A DNA stretch of 64,000 bases, from the NCBI RefSeq assembly GCF_016907675.1, contig NZ_JAFBCJ010000001.1, positions 310,001 through 374,000 of the forward strand, in the 5' to 3' direction. The DNA comes from Geodermatophilus bullaregiensis. Its GTDB lineage: Bacteria; Actinomycetota; Actinomycetes; Mycobacteriales; Geodermatophilaceae. This document shows positions 16,885 through 27,453 of the stretch, piece by piece. Under the pieces are notes generated by a model. The model saw only the letters and a program-made list of their open reading frames with translations, did not search any database and was not told the DNA's origin. The first letter of the stretch is position 1. Each line of letters begins with the position of its first letter. Both the position numbers and the translations under genes were made by a program.

Positions 16885-18105
16885 ATGGCGTTCTACCGGC
16901 AGGTGGGCGAGGTCCCGCCCAAGCGGCACACCCAGTTCCGCCGTCCCGACGGGGGCCTCTACTCCGAGGAGCTCGTCGGCGAGGAGGGGTTCAGCTCGGA
17001 CTCCTCGCTGCTCTACCACCGCGGCGTCCCCTCGGCGATCGTCGACGCCCGCCCGTGGGAGCTGCCCGACCAGAGCCTCACCCCCAACGCGCCGCTGGTG
17101 CCCCGGCACCTGAAGCTGCACGACCTGTTCCCCGGCGAGGAGCACAAGGGGGTCGACCCGGTCACCGGCCGGCGCCTGGTGCTCGGCAACGCCGACGTGC
17201 GCATCTCCTACGCCGTCTCCTCGCTGACCAGCCCCTACTACCGCAACGCCACCGGCGACGAGTGCGTCTACGTGGAGCGCGGCACCGCCACGGTGGAGAC
17301 CACCTTCGGCGCCCTGCAGGTCGGCCAGGGCGACTACGTGGTCATCCCGCGCACCACCACCCACCGCTGGATCCCCACCGGCAGCCAGCCGCTGCGCACC
17401 TACGCGATCGAGGCCAACTCCCACATCGCACCCCCGAAGCGGTACCTGTCCAGGTACGGGCAGTTCCTCGAGCACGCCCCGTACTGCGAGCGGGACCTGC
17501 GCGGGCCGAGCGAGCCGCTGGTGGCCGAGGGCACCGACGTCGAGGTCTACGTCAAGCACCGCGGCAGCGGTCCCGGCGGGCTGGCCGGCACCGTCCACGT
17601 CGTCCCCGAGCACCCCTTCGACGTCGTCGGCTGGGACGGGCACCTCTACCCCTACGCCTTCAACGTCGCCGACTACGAGCCGATCACCGGCCGGGTCCAC
17701 CAGCCGCCGCCGGTGCACCAGGTGTTCGAGGGCCACAACTTCGTCATCTGCAACTTCGTCCCGCGGAAGGTCGACTACCACCCGCTCGCGGTACCGGTGC
17801 CCTACTACCACTCCAACGTCGACAGCGACGAGATCATGTTCTACGTCGACGGCGACTACGAGGCCCGCAAGGGCTCGGGCATCGGCAAGGGCTCGATCTC
17901 GGTGCACCCCGGCGGGCACAGCCATGGCCCGCAGCCCGGCGCGGTCGAGCGCTCCCTCGGTGCGGAGTACTTCGACGAGCTGGCCGTCATGGTCGACACC
18001 TTCCGGCCGCTGGACCTCGGCGAGGGCGGGCTCGCCGTCGACGACGGGAAGTACGCCTGGACCTGGTCGGGACGGGGTCCCTCGGCACGACCGACGCAGC
18101 CATGA
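16885..18105 (+). CDS. hmgA: Homogentisate 1,2-dioxygenase
   Basis: The enzyme opens the ring of homogentisate to maleylacetoacetate with non-heme Fe(II) and oxygen. The 406-residue protein begins MAFYRQVGEVPPKRHTQFRR, the form common in actinobacteria. The C-terminal cupin has HSNVDSDEIMFYVDGDYEA from residue 309 and GGHSHGPQPG near 345, which supply plausible histidine and glutamate iron ligands. The spacing differs by one residue from the human enzyme, so I do not assign ligands exactly. GAGAGGATCCCG precedes the ATG. Its stop overlaps the next start as ATGA, indicating translational coupling. Confidence 0.9.
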   Translation: MAFYRQVGEVPPKRHTQFRRPDGGLYSEELVGEEGFSSDSSLLYHRGVPSAIVDARPWELPDQSLTPNAPLVPRHLKLHDLFPGEEHKGVDPVTGRRLVLGNADVRISYAVSSLTSPYYRNATGDECVYVERGTATVETTFGALQVGQGDYVVIPRTTTHRWIPTGSQPLRTYAIEANSHIAPPKRYLSRYGQFLEHAPYCERDLRGPSEPLVAEGTDVEVYVKHRGSGPGGLAGTVHVVPEHPFDVVGWDGHLYPYAFNVADYEPITGRVHQPPPVHQVFEGHNFVICNFVPRKVDYHPLAVPVPYYHSNVDSDEIMFYVDGDYEARKGSGIGKGSISVHPGGHSHGPQPGAVERSLGAEYFDELAVMVDTFRPLDLGEGGLAVDDGKYAWTWSGRGPSARPTQP

Positions 18106-18941
18106 GGGAGCACCTCTCCGGCCTGTTCGACGACGCGTCGCTGTTCCCGCCAGGCGACGCGCCGATGGCCGCCGCCGTCCCGGCGCACCGGGAGCTGCGA
18201 GCGCGGCTGGGCGACCTGGTCGGACCGTTCGTCGTCCCGGCGGACCGGCTCGACGAGCTCGCCGAGCACCTGGGCGACGGCGACCCGTTCGGCGTCTCCC
18301 TCATCGCGGCGGCCGGCGACCTGCCGGCCGCCGCGGCCCGGGTCACCGCCGACCCCCGGCTGCGGCTGGCCGCCGTCGAGGTGCCGGTCGTGGCCGACGC
18401 CGCGGTCGCCGCCGGGGCGGTGCGGGTCCTCGGGTCGGTCCTCCCCCGCGGGGTGCCGGCCGCGGTGGAGCTCCCGCGCACCGCCGCCCGTGACGAGGTC
18501 CTCGACGTCCTGGCCGGCACGGCGGTCCGCGCCAAGCTGCGCACCGGTGGCCTGCGCGCCGACCTCTTCCCGTCCGTGCAGGAGCTGGCTGACACCCTGG
18601 TCGCCTGCACCTCGCGGGACGTGGCCGTCAAGTGCACGGCCGGGCTCCACTCCGCCGTCCGGCACACCGACCCGGCCACCGGCTTCGCCCACCACGGCTT
18701 CCTCAACGTGCTCCTGGCGGTCGGCGCGCTCACCGCCGGCGCACCGGCGGTCGTGGCGCTCGACCGGCTCGCCGAGTCCGACGCCGGGGTGCTGGTGTCT
18801 GCCCTGCGGACCTGGCCGGCCGACCGGTGGGCGCGAGGCCGCGCGGCCTTCACCTCCTTCGGCACCTGCAGCGTGCTCGAGCCGGTCGACGACCTCGTCG
18901 CGCTCGGCCTGCTGCCCGCACCGGATCGGATCCCCGCATGA
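18102..18941 (+). CDS. Conserved protein of unknown function between hmgA and fahA
   Basis: This 279-residue protein is coupled by ATGA overlaps to both hmgA and fahA. It begins MREHLSGLFDDASLFPPGDA and has blocks that look conserved: VRAKLRTGG near 150, VAVKCTAGLHSAVRH near 180, FAHHGFLNVLLA and FGTCSVLEPVDDL near the C-terminus. The alternation of short hydrophobic strands and helices suggests an alpha/beta barrel. The pathway step between its neighbours is maleylacetoacetate to fumarylacetoacetate, normally done by glutathione-dependent MaiA. Actinobacteria generally lack glutathione, so this protein is a candidate for that step, which is pure inference from position. Confidence 0.8.
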   Translation: MREHLSGLFDDASLFPPGDAPMAAAVPAHRELRARLGDLVGPFVVPADRLDELAEHLGDGDPFGVSLIAAAGDLPAAAARVTADPRLRLAAVEVPVVADAAVAAGAVRVLGSVLPRGVPAAVELPRTAARDEVLDVLAGTAVRAKLRTGGLRADLFPSVQELADTLVACTSRDVAVKCTAGLHSAVRHTDPATGFAHHGFLNVLLAVGALTAGAPAVVALDRLAESDAGVLVSALRTWPADRWARGRAAFTSFGTCSVLEPVDDLVALGLLPAPDRIPA

Positions 18942-20137
18942 CGTGGCTCGACCTCCCCGCCGACAGCGGCTTCGGTCCGGACAACCTCCCCCACGGCGTC
19001 TTCTCCGACGCCTCGGGCCGCCGGCGCACCGGCATCGCGATCGGTGACTCCGTGCTCGACCTCGCCGCCGCCACCGGCGAGGACGTGCACGCCACCGGCA
19101 CGCTCAACGCGTTCCTGGCCCGCGGTCCGCGGGCGTGGGCGGACCTGCGCGCCCGACTGACCGCATGGCTCACCGACGAGGCGCACCGAGGCCGTGTCGA
19201 GCCACACCTCCTGCCACGATCGGAGGTGACGCTGCACCTACCGGTCGAGGTCGCCGACTACGTCGACTTCTACAGCTCGCAGCACCACGCCGAGAACCTC
19301 GGGCGGATGTTCCGGCCGGACTCGGCACCGCTGACGCCGAACTGGAAGCACCTGCCCATCGGCTACCACGGACGTGCGGGCACCGTGCAGGTGTCGGGGA
19401 CGCCCGTGGTGCGGCCGAACGGCCAGCGCAAAACCCCCGCCGAGGACGCCCCCACGTTCGGCCCCTCCCAGCGCCTCGACATCGAGGCCGAGGTCGGCTT
19501 CGTCGTCGGCGTGGGGTCGGAGCTGGGTACGCCGGTGCCGCTGGGCGGCTTCGCCGAGCACGTGTTCGGCGTCTGCCTGGTCAACGACTGGTCGGCACGG
19601 GACCTGCAGTCCTGGGAGTACGTGCCGCTGGGTCCCTTCCTCGGCAAGTCCTTCCTCACCTCGATCTCGCCCTGGGTCGTCCCGCTCGCCGCGCTGGAGG
19701 CCGCCCGCGTCCGACCTCCGGCGCGGGACGTGCCGCTGCTGCCCTACCTCGACGACACCGACGCCGAGCCGTGGGGTCTCGACGTCGCCATCGAGGTGCG
19801 GCTCAACGGAGAGCTCGTCTCCTGCCCGCCCTTCCGGCTCGTGTACTGGACCCCGGCACAGCAGCTCGCGCACACGACGGTCAACGGGGCGAGCCTGCGC
19901 ACCGGCGACCTGTTCGCCTCCGGGACCGTCTCCGGCCCGGCGGCCGACCAGCGCGGCTCGTTCATCGAGCTGTCCTGGGGCGGCACGGAGCCCCTGACCC
20001 TCCCCGACGGGACGACCCGCACGTTCCTCGAGGACGGCGACGTCGTCACCCTCACCGCCAGCGCACCCGGCACCGCCGGCGGCCGCATCTCCCTCGGCGA
20101 GGTCACCGGCCGGGTCGAGCCGGCACCCGCGCCGTGA
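18938..20137 (+). CDS. fahA: Fumarylacetoacetase
   Basis: The enzyme hydrolyses fumarylacetoacetate to fumarate and acetoacetate, the last step of homogentisate breakdown. The 399-residue protein has the N-terminal SH3-like domain and the C-terminal FAH catalytic fold: YVDFYSSQHHAENLGRMFRP (catalytic His and metal Asp region), LPIGYHGRAGTVQVSGT, RLDIEAEVGFVVG and VNDWSARDLQSWEYVPLGPF (metal ligands). Its start overlaps the previous stop as ATGA. A fragment of an aldehyde dehydrogenase and the IclR regulator follow. Confidence 0.95.
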   Translation: MTWLDLPADSGFGPDNLPHGVFSDASGRRRTGIAIGDSVLDLAAATGEDVHATGTLNAFLARGPRAWADLRARLTAWLTDEAHRGRVEPHLLPRSEVTLHLPVEVADYVDFYSSQHHAENLGRMFRPDSAPLTPNWKHLPIGYHGRAGTVQVSGTPVVRPNGQRKTPAEDAPTFGPSQRLDIEAEVGFVVGVGSELGTPVPLGGFAEHVFGVCLVNDWSARDLQSWEYVPLGPFLGKSFLTSISPWVVPLAALEAARVRPPARDVPLLPYLDDTDAEPWGLDVAIEVRLNGELVSCPPFRLVYWTPAQQLAHTTVNGASLRTGDLFASGTVSGPAADQRGSFIELSWGGTEPLTLPDGTTRTFLEDGDVVTLTASAPGTAGGRISLGEVTGRVEPAPAP

Positions 20138-20305
20138 GCACCCCCGCACCACGTCCCGGGCTTCTTCTGGCCGACCACGCTCGCGGCCGACGTCGACGAC
20201 GACAGACCGCTCGTCGCCGAGGAGCAGTTCGGCCCCGAGCTGCCCGTCGTCCGCTACGACGAGGTCGACCACGCCGTCGCCGTCCCCCAGGTCATCAACG
20301 GCTGA
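20138..20305 (+). pseudogene. C-terminal scrap of an aldehyde dehydrogenase
   Basis: Immediately after fahA one frame reads PGFFWPTTLAADVDDDRPLV, then AEEQFGPELPVVRYDEVDHA, before a stop at 20305. This matches the E-x-x-F-G-P-x-x-P-V segment of NAD-dependent aldehyde dehydrogenases about two thirds along the chain. No upstream part and no start codon exist, so it is a relic. It suggests that an aldehyde-oxidising step once belonged to this operon. Confidence 0.65.
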
Positions 20306-20356
20306 CCGCCGTCCACCCACGCCGCTCGGTGGACCCGACCCCGGAGCGACCGACCG

Positions 20357-20362
20357 TAGGCT
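20357..20362 (+). promoter_or_regulatory. Probable -10 element of the second IclR gene
   Basis: TAGGCT lies within the leader shared with the copy at 1613, again 30 bases before the start codon. Confidence 0.45.
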
Positions 20363-20392
20363 GCGACCCTCGGACCGAGGAGGCGACAGGGG

Positions 20393-21085
20393 ATGGCGGC
20401 CGACGACGGCACGGGCGCGCCGCAGTCCCAGACGCTCGACCGCGGGCTGCGCATCCTCGAGCACCTGGCCACGGTCGCCGCCGCCCAGCCGGTCGCCGAG
20501 GTCGCCCAGTCCGTGGGCCTGCACCGCTCGATCGCCTACCGCCTGCTGCGCACCCTGGAGGACCACCAGCTCGTCGAGCGGGACCCCGCCGGGCACTACC
20601 GCCTCGGCCTGGGCATGGCCGCGCTGGCCCGCGGCGTGCGCACCGACCTGCAGACCGCGGCACTCCCCCAGCTCGACGCGCTCGCCGCCGACCTCGGGAT
20701 GACCGCGTTCCTCGTCGTCCGGGCGGGCGACGAGGCCGTCACGGTCACCAGCATCGAACCGCAGACCTCGTCGGCTCACGTGGCCTACCGGCCCGGCATC
20801 CGTCACCCGGTGGGGCGGGGGGCACCGGGGTTGGCCCTGCTGATCCCCGAGCCCGCCCGCTCCGAGGACCGACGGGAGCTGACCGAGGCCCGATCGCTGG
20901 GGTGGGCCACCTCCCACGGTGAGGTCGTCCCCGGGTTCCGGTCGGTGGCTGCACCCGTTCTCGGTCCCGACGGCGGCGTCCGCGGCGCACTCGCCGTCGT
21001 GTTCGTCGACGACGCGGTCGACCCCACGGAGATCGGTCCAGCCGTGGTGGCAGCAGCCGCTCAGGTCGGTCTGCGGCTCCGCTGA
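20393..21085 (+). CDS. IclR-family regulator of the homogentisate locus (copy 2)
   Basis: The 230-residue protein has a winged helix-turn-helix in residues 10-65 and an IclR ligand domain thereafter. Its first 110 residues match the copy at 1649 in both protein and DNA apart from two codons near the start; beyond about base 20722 the genes diverge. By position it probably controls the operon that starts at 14228, sensing homogentisate or an upstream aromatic. Shared DNA-binding halves imply cross-talk between the two regulators. A GAGGAGG ribosome-binding site and a TAGGCT -10 box precede it. Confidence 0.9.
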   Translation: MAADDGTGAPQSQTLDRGLRILEHLATVAAAQPVAEVAQSVGLHRSIAYRLLRTLEDHQLVERDPAGHYRLGLGMAALARGVRTDLQTAALPQLDALAADLGMTAFLVVRAGDEAVTVTSIEPQTSSAHVAYRPGIRHPVGRGAPGLALLIPEPARSEDRRELTEARSLGWATSHGEVVPGFRSVAAPVLGPDGGVRGALAVVFVDDAVDPTEIGPAVVAAAAQVGLRLR

Positions 21086-21175
21086 GCCCTGGCTCGACGT
21101 CGGCGCGGCGACCGCGTCCGCACTCGCAGGAGCTCCGGCCGCACGGGTCTGCACCCGTCGACCCCGACCCGCCGC

Positions 21176-21578
21176 TCAGGGACCGAGCACCAGCCGCAGC
21201 GCCGCGTCCACTCGACGCATCTCCGTCGAGCTGAGGTGGCCGACGCTCGCGCCCAGACGTTGCGGATCGACCGCGGCGGTCCGCTCGGCGAGGACGCGAG
21301 TCACCTGCCGTCGATCTCCACCTCCGGCCGGAAGGTCGCCGCCCGGGCCGACGTCGACGTCGGGGCGACCAGGCAGGTGGACAACGGCAGCAGGTCCGAC
21401 CGGACCACCACGGCGAACCGCCGGCCGGACTGCTCGTGGCCTCGGACGTCGCGAGGCGCGTGGGCGGCCCAATGGGCGCGTCGCGCACGGCCGCTGAGAC
21501 AGGAGTGCCGTCCTGGGTCAGCACGGCCAGCGCGCGCAAGGCGTCCTCGTCGGGCCGGAAGGTGAGGGTGTCCGCCAT
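21176..21578 (-). pseudogene. Collapsed MazEF-type toxin-antitoxin locus
   Basis: From the ATG at 21578 the reverse strand encodes an antitoxin-like start (MADTLTFRPDEDALRALAVL, then DGTPVSAAVRDA). In a second frame it passes straight into the middle of a PemK/MazF toxin (GHEQSGRRFAVVVRSDLLPL, then STCLVAPTSTSARAA). A third frame holds the toxin C-terminus (TRVLAERTAAVDPQRLGASV). The end of the antitoxin and the start of the toxin are missing, and a further one-base frameshift occurs near 21303. Neither protein can be made intact. Confidence 0.65.
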
Positions 21579-22202
21579 GGAGCCATCGAGGCACGTTCGG
21601 TGAGACAGGTCGGTCCGCCCACGTTCCCCTGACCGGGACCCGCGACCTCCCACCGGGCTGGGGCCCGGACGGCCACCGGGAGAGGCCCCAGGACGCGTGC
21701 TGCATCGGGACCGGTGACGCGTCCGCTGCCGGCCGTCCTACGCCGTTCCGGACCTCGACCGGATGGCCGGGCACCTCGTCCCGGTCGGATCGGCCGGCTC
21801 CAGCCGGGCGGGGAACGCCTGCCGGTGAGCGCTGTTGCACGCTCTGCGGCGGTGTCGCGGACCTGGAGTCGGTTCACGCCCCGGCGACGCGTATCAAGCC
21901 GGGGACTGGCCACTCTTCTTGATCGGCGGACTGCACGGGGCCACGGGACGGGCAGGCTCCGATCCGCCCGTGATCGTGGGAGAACGTCCTTCTGGAGGCG
22001 CGGTGGTCATCGGCCCGCTGCCCGACGGACAGGGCGTCCCGGGTGAGCAGGTCGATCTGCATCGTCGATGCCGTGCAGGCGCAGTCCCGGACGCCGCGGC
22101 TGCGCTGCGGCACCGGGGGCTCTCCGGCCCGGGTGCAGCGGCAGCGCCGGAGCCGGCCGAGGGAACGCGGTCGCGGGAGACGAACGGCTGAGGGAGGACA
22201 GC
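21579..22202. other. Intergenic region without recognisable gene
   Basis: About 620 bases between the toxin-antitoxin relic and the next gene. Several open frames exist but none shows a family signature or a ribosome-binding site that I trust. A weakly coding-like stretch runs from 21970 to 22190 in the forward direction. I cannot assign it. Confidence 0.4.
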
Positions 22203-22679
22203 ATGACCGGGAAGCTGGACACCACCAAGGTGCACGACGTGATCGCGGCTCTGGACGAGGTGCGCCGGCAGTGGGTACACCGCGTGCGGATGCGCCTGGA
22301 GCTGCCGCAGGGCAACGCCGTGGTGCTGGCCGTGTTGCGGTCACGCGCGCACCGTCTGCTGAGCGCCTCCGCGATCGAACTGCGTTACCTCGGGCGGCGC
22401 AGTGGGCGGCAGTACGCGGTGCCGGTGCAGTACGCCCGCGCCGGTGGCCACCTCGTGGTCTGGCCTCAGCACTGGCAGCGCTCCACGTGGTGGCGCAACT
22501 TCCGCACACCACAGCCGGTGACCGTGCGCCTCACCGGTCGACTGCACGAGGGCACGGCGCGAGTGGTGGATCCTGACGATCCGCAGTGGCGATCAGCGCG
22601 GCAGACCTACGCCGCGCGCTGGCCGCGGATGGCGCGGCGCGTGACGGGACCCTTGGTCGTGATCAGCCTGCGACCGTGA
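22203..22679 (+). CDS. F420-type nitroreductase-family (Ddn-like) protein
   Basis: The 158-residue protein carries the split-barrel pattern of deazaflavin-dependent oxidoreductases: ELRYLGRRSGRQYAVPVQYA, then LVVWPQHWQRSTWWRNFRTP and VTVRLTGR. These correspond to the T-x-G-R-x-S-G-x-x-x-x-x-P and W-W-x-N-L motifs of Ddn/Rv3547-like proteins that bind coenzyme F420. The N-terminal 45 residues are basic and helical. The substrate is unknown. GAGGGAGGACAGC precedes the ATG. The GntP gene converges with it. Confidence 0.65.
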   Translation: MTGKLDTTKVHDVIAALDEVRRQWVHRVRMRLELPQGNAVVLAVLRSRAHRLLSASAIELRYLGRRSGRQYAVPVQYARAGGHLVVWPQHWQRSTWWRNFRTPQPVTVRLTGRLHEGTARVVDPDDPQWRSARQTYAARWPRMARRVTGPLVVISLRP

Positions 22680-22839
22680 CCACGGTCGGCGGCCGACGCC
22701 CGGCGCGGCGAGGGTGCGGGCCGCCCGTAGGGCGCTGGAGGGTGCCCAGACCTCGGCCGACCCGGTCGGGGTCGAGGCGATCAGGCTCCGTGAGCCGCCT
22801 GCGCGAGCGTCTCGACGTCAGACCCTGCTGACCGACGCC

Positions 22840-24183
22840 CTACGCGACCAGCGCCACCGCCATGACCATCGGCAGCGAGACGACCGAGGCGATGGAGGTG
22901 ACCATCGTCAGGGTCTTGAAGGTGCCCTGGGTCGACAGTCCCAGCAGCGACTTGAACATCCAGAAGAAGTTGCTGTTGACCTGGAGTGCGAACATCGCGC
23001 CCGAGGCGATGGCGAGACCGATGACGATCGGCGAGACGTTGATCGACCCGAGCACCGGGCCGATGATCCCGGCGGCTGTGATGGCCGCGACCGACACCGA
23101 CCCGATCGCCAGGTGCAGCACCGCCGCGACGAGCCAGGCGAGCAGGATGCTGAGGATCACCGGCGCCCCTGCCTCGGCCGTGAAGAGGTCCGCCAGGATC
23201 GTGTCGAGCCCGGTCTCCCCGATGACGGCACCCAGGGACCCGCCGATGCCGGTGATGAGGAGGATCGCGCCGGTGGTGTGGAAGCCCTCGCTCATCGCCG
23301 CATCCGTGCCCTCCGAGCCCAGGGTGCGCCGGCAGAGCACGTAGGCACCGATCAGGCCGACGAAGAGTGCGAAGTTGGCGTCGCCGAGGAAGGCGATGAA
23401 GTCGTTGGAGAACTCCAGCAGCTCAGCGAAGGCACCGAACGCGATCATCACCAGAGGCACCAGGATGGGCAGGAGGCAGACGAGCAGCGGGGGCGTCGCG
23501 CTGTCGTCCTCGACCAGTTCGGTGGTCTCCTGCTCGACCATCGCCTCGTCGACGTGCTCGTCCCTGGCCAGGTTCCAGTAGCGGCCGCGCAGGAGCAACC
23601 GGAAGATCAACGTCGTCACGATCGCGGTCAACGGCCCCAGCACGAAGCCGTAGATCAGCCAGGTGCCGAGTGGGATCTCGAGCAGCCCCGCGATGGAGAC
23701 CGCGGCCAGTCCCGGGATCACGAAGACGTAGCCGGCGAAGATCCCGGTCCCGAGCGCACCGGACATGTGCGGCAAGCCGGTCCGGCCGATGAACGGCGCG
23801 GTCGACCGCGCCACCGGGGAGGCCAGCACGACCTGCACGTCCACGTAGATCGAGGGGAAGATCGTCGACATCGCCGCCGTCATCGCATACGGGAGCCGGT
23901 CCGCGCCGACCCGGTCGACGAGCATCGTCACCATCTTCCGGAAGGCGCCGATCGCATGGAGCATCGCGCCGATGAGCACCCCGAAGCCGATGAGCAGGCC
24001 GACCTCGGCCATGATCTCGCCGAAGCCGGTGGCGATCGCCGTCAGCGTCGCCGTGAAACCGACACCGGTCGCGAGGCCCAGGTAGAGCGACCCGACGATC
24101 AGCGAGATCACCGGGTCGACCCTGACTCTGATGATGAGCAAGACGATGACGGCGATGGCTATCGCGGTGTGAAGCACGACCAT
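22840..24183 (-). CDS. GntP-family permease
   Basis: The 447-residue membrane protein has roughly 12-13 hydrophobic segments. It shows features of the gluconate permease family: an N-terminal re-entrant region (GFGVLIGAMLHAIGAFRKMV), PSIYVDVQVVLASPVARS and a C-terminal LQVNSNFFWMF. Members import gluconate, fructuronate, glycerate or other hydroxyacids by proton symport. No sugar-acid catabolic genes adjoin it, so the substrate is open. GGGAGGAGCAGGTC before the ATG at 24183 is a strong ribosome-binding site. Confidence 0.85.
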   Translation of the reverse strand: MVVLHTAIAIAVIVLLIIRVRVDPVISLIVGSLYLGLATGVGFTATLTAIATGFGEIMAEVGLLIGFGVLIGAMLHAIGAFRKMVTMLVDRVGADRLPYAMTAAMSTIFPSIYVDVQVVLASPVARSTAPFIGRTGLPHMSGALGTGIFAGYVFVIPGLAAVSIAGLLEIPLGTWLIYGFVLGPLTAIVTTLIFRLLLRGRYWNLARDEHVDEAMVEQETTELVEDDSATPPLLVCLLPILVPLVMIAFGAFAELLEFSNDFIAFLGDANFALFVGLIGAYVLCRRTLGSEGTDAAMSEGFHTTGAILLITGIGGSLGAVIGETGLDTILADLFTAEAGAPVILSILLAWLVAAVLHLAIGSVSVAAITAAGIIGPVLGSINVSPIVIGLAIASGAMFALQVNSNFFWMFKSLLGLSTQGTFKTLTMVTSIASVVSLPMVMAVALVA

Positions 24184-24399
24184 GACCTGCTCCTCCCGGT
24201 GCGGGGAGTGGCGAGGTCACCGGCACCATCGCCACGTCGACCCCACACCTTGGCACTGATCGGGCGCCGTCGGCCGGGTGCACGTCGATGCGGTCGGCGG
24301 CCGGCGAGCCCGACGAGGAGCGCCACGACCACCGTCAGCAGGGCGAACTCCCCGACGAGGGCGACACGGGCGTGGCGGGAGTGTTGCCGAGCGGGAACT

Positions 24400-24630
24400 C
24401 GATGTGACCGTGAGCCCTCGCCTCCGACCGCGGCCGCCTCCCCGCCAGGCGCGCGGGGCTTCGGGACGGCGGCGGGCGCCGGCGGCGTGCTGGTGAGCCC
24501 GGTCGATCGTGGAGTCCACCGACACCACCCACCCGATCGGCCCGGATCCGTCGGCCAGCGCCTGCAGCCCGGTCGGAGTCGCCGCCCACCGGCCGGTCCC
24601 CCGGGCTCCGGTCCCTGGGTCGAGCTGAGC
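24400..24630 (-). mobile_element. IS5/IS1182-like transposase remnant
   Basis: The reverse strand reads LQALADGSGPIGWVVSVDST, then IDRAHQHAAGARRRP and GRRRGLTV. This is the segment around the first catalytic aspartate (V-D-S-T-x-x-R-A-H-x-H) of DDE transposases common in actinobacterial IS5-family elements, followed by a corrupted G-R-S-R-G-G-L-T-T-K block. Both ends and the second and third catalytic residues are gone, and I see no terminal inverted repeats. It lies between the GntP gene and aceE. Confidence 0.65.
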
Positions 24631-24728
24631 CTCCAGGCCCCGGTCGGCACCCGTGGCGTCGGCAACTGCGGCAGGATGCCCGGCATCGCCCGCTGTCGCA
24701 GTGGTGCGGCTCCACGGAGGAGGACGAC

Positions 24729-27425
<2,697 letters not shown>

Positions 27426-27453
27426 CCGCATCCCCTCGTCCGGAAGGCATGAC

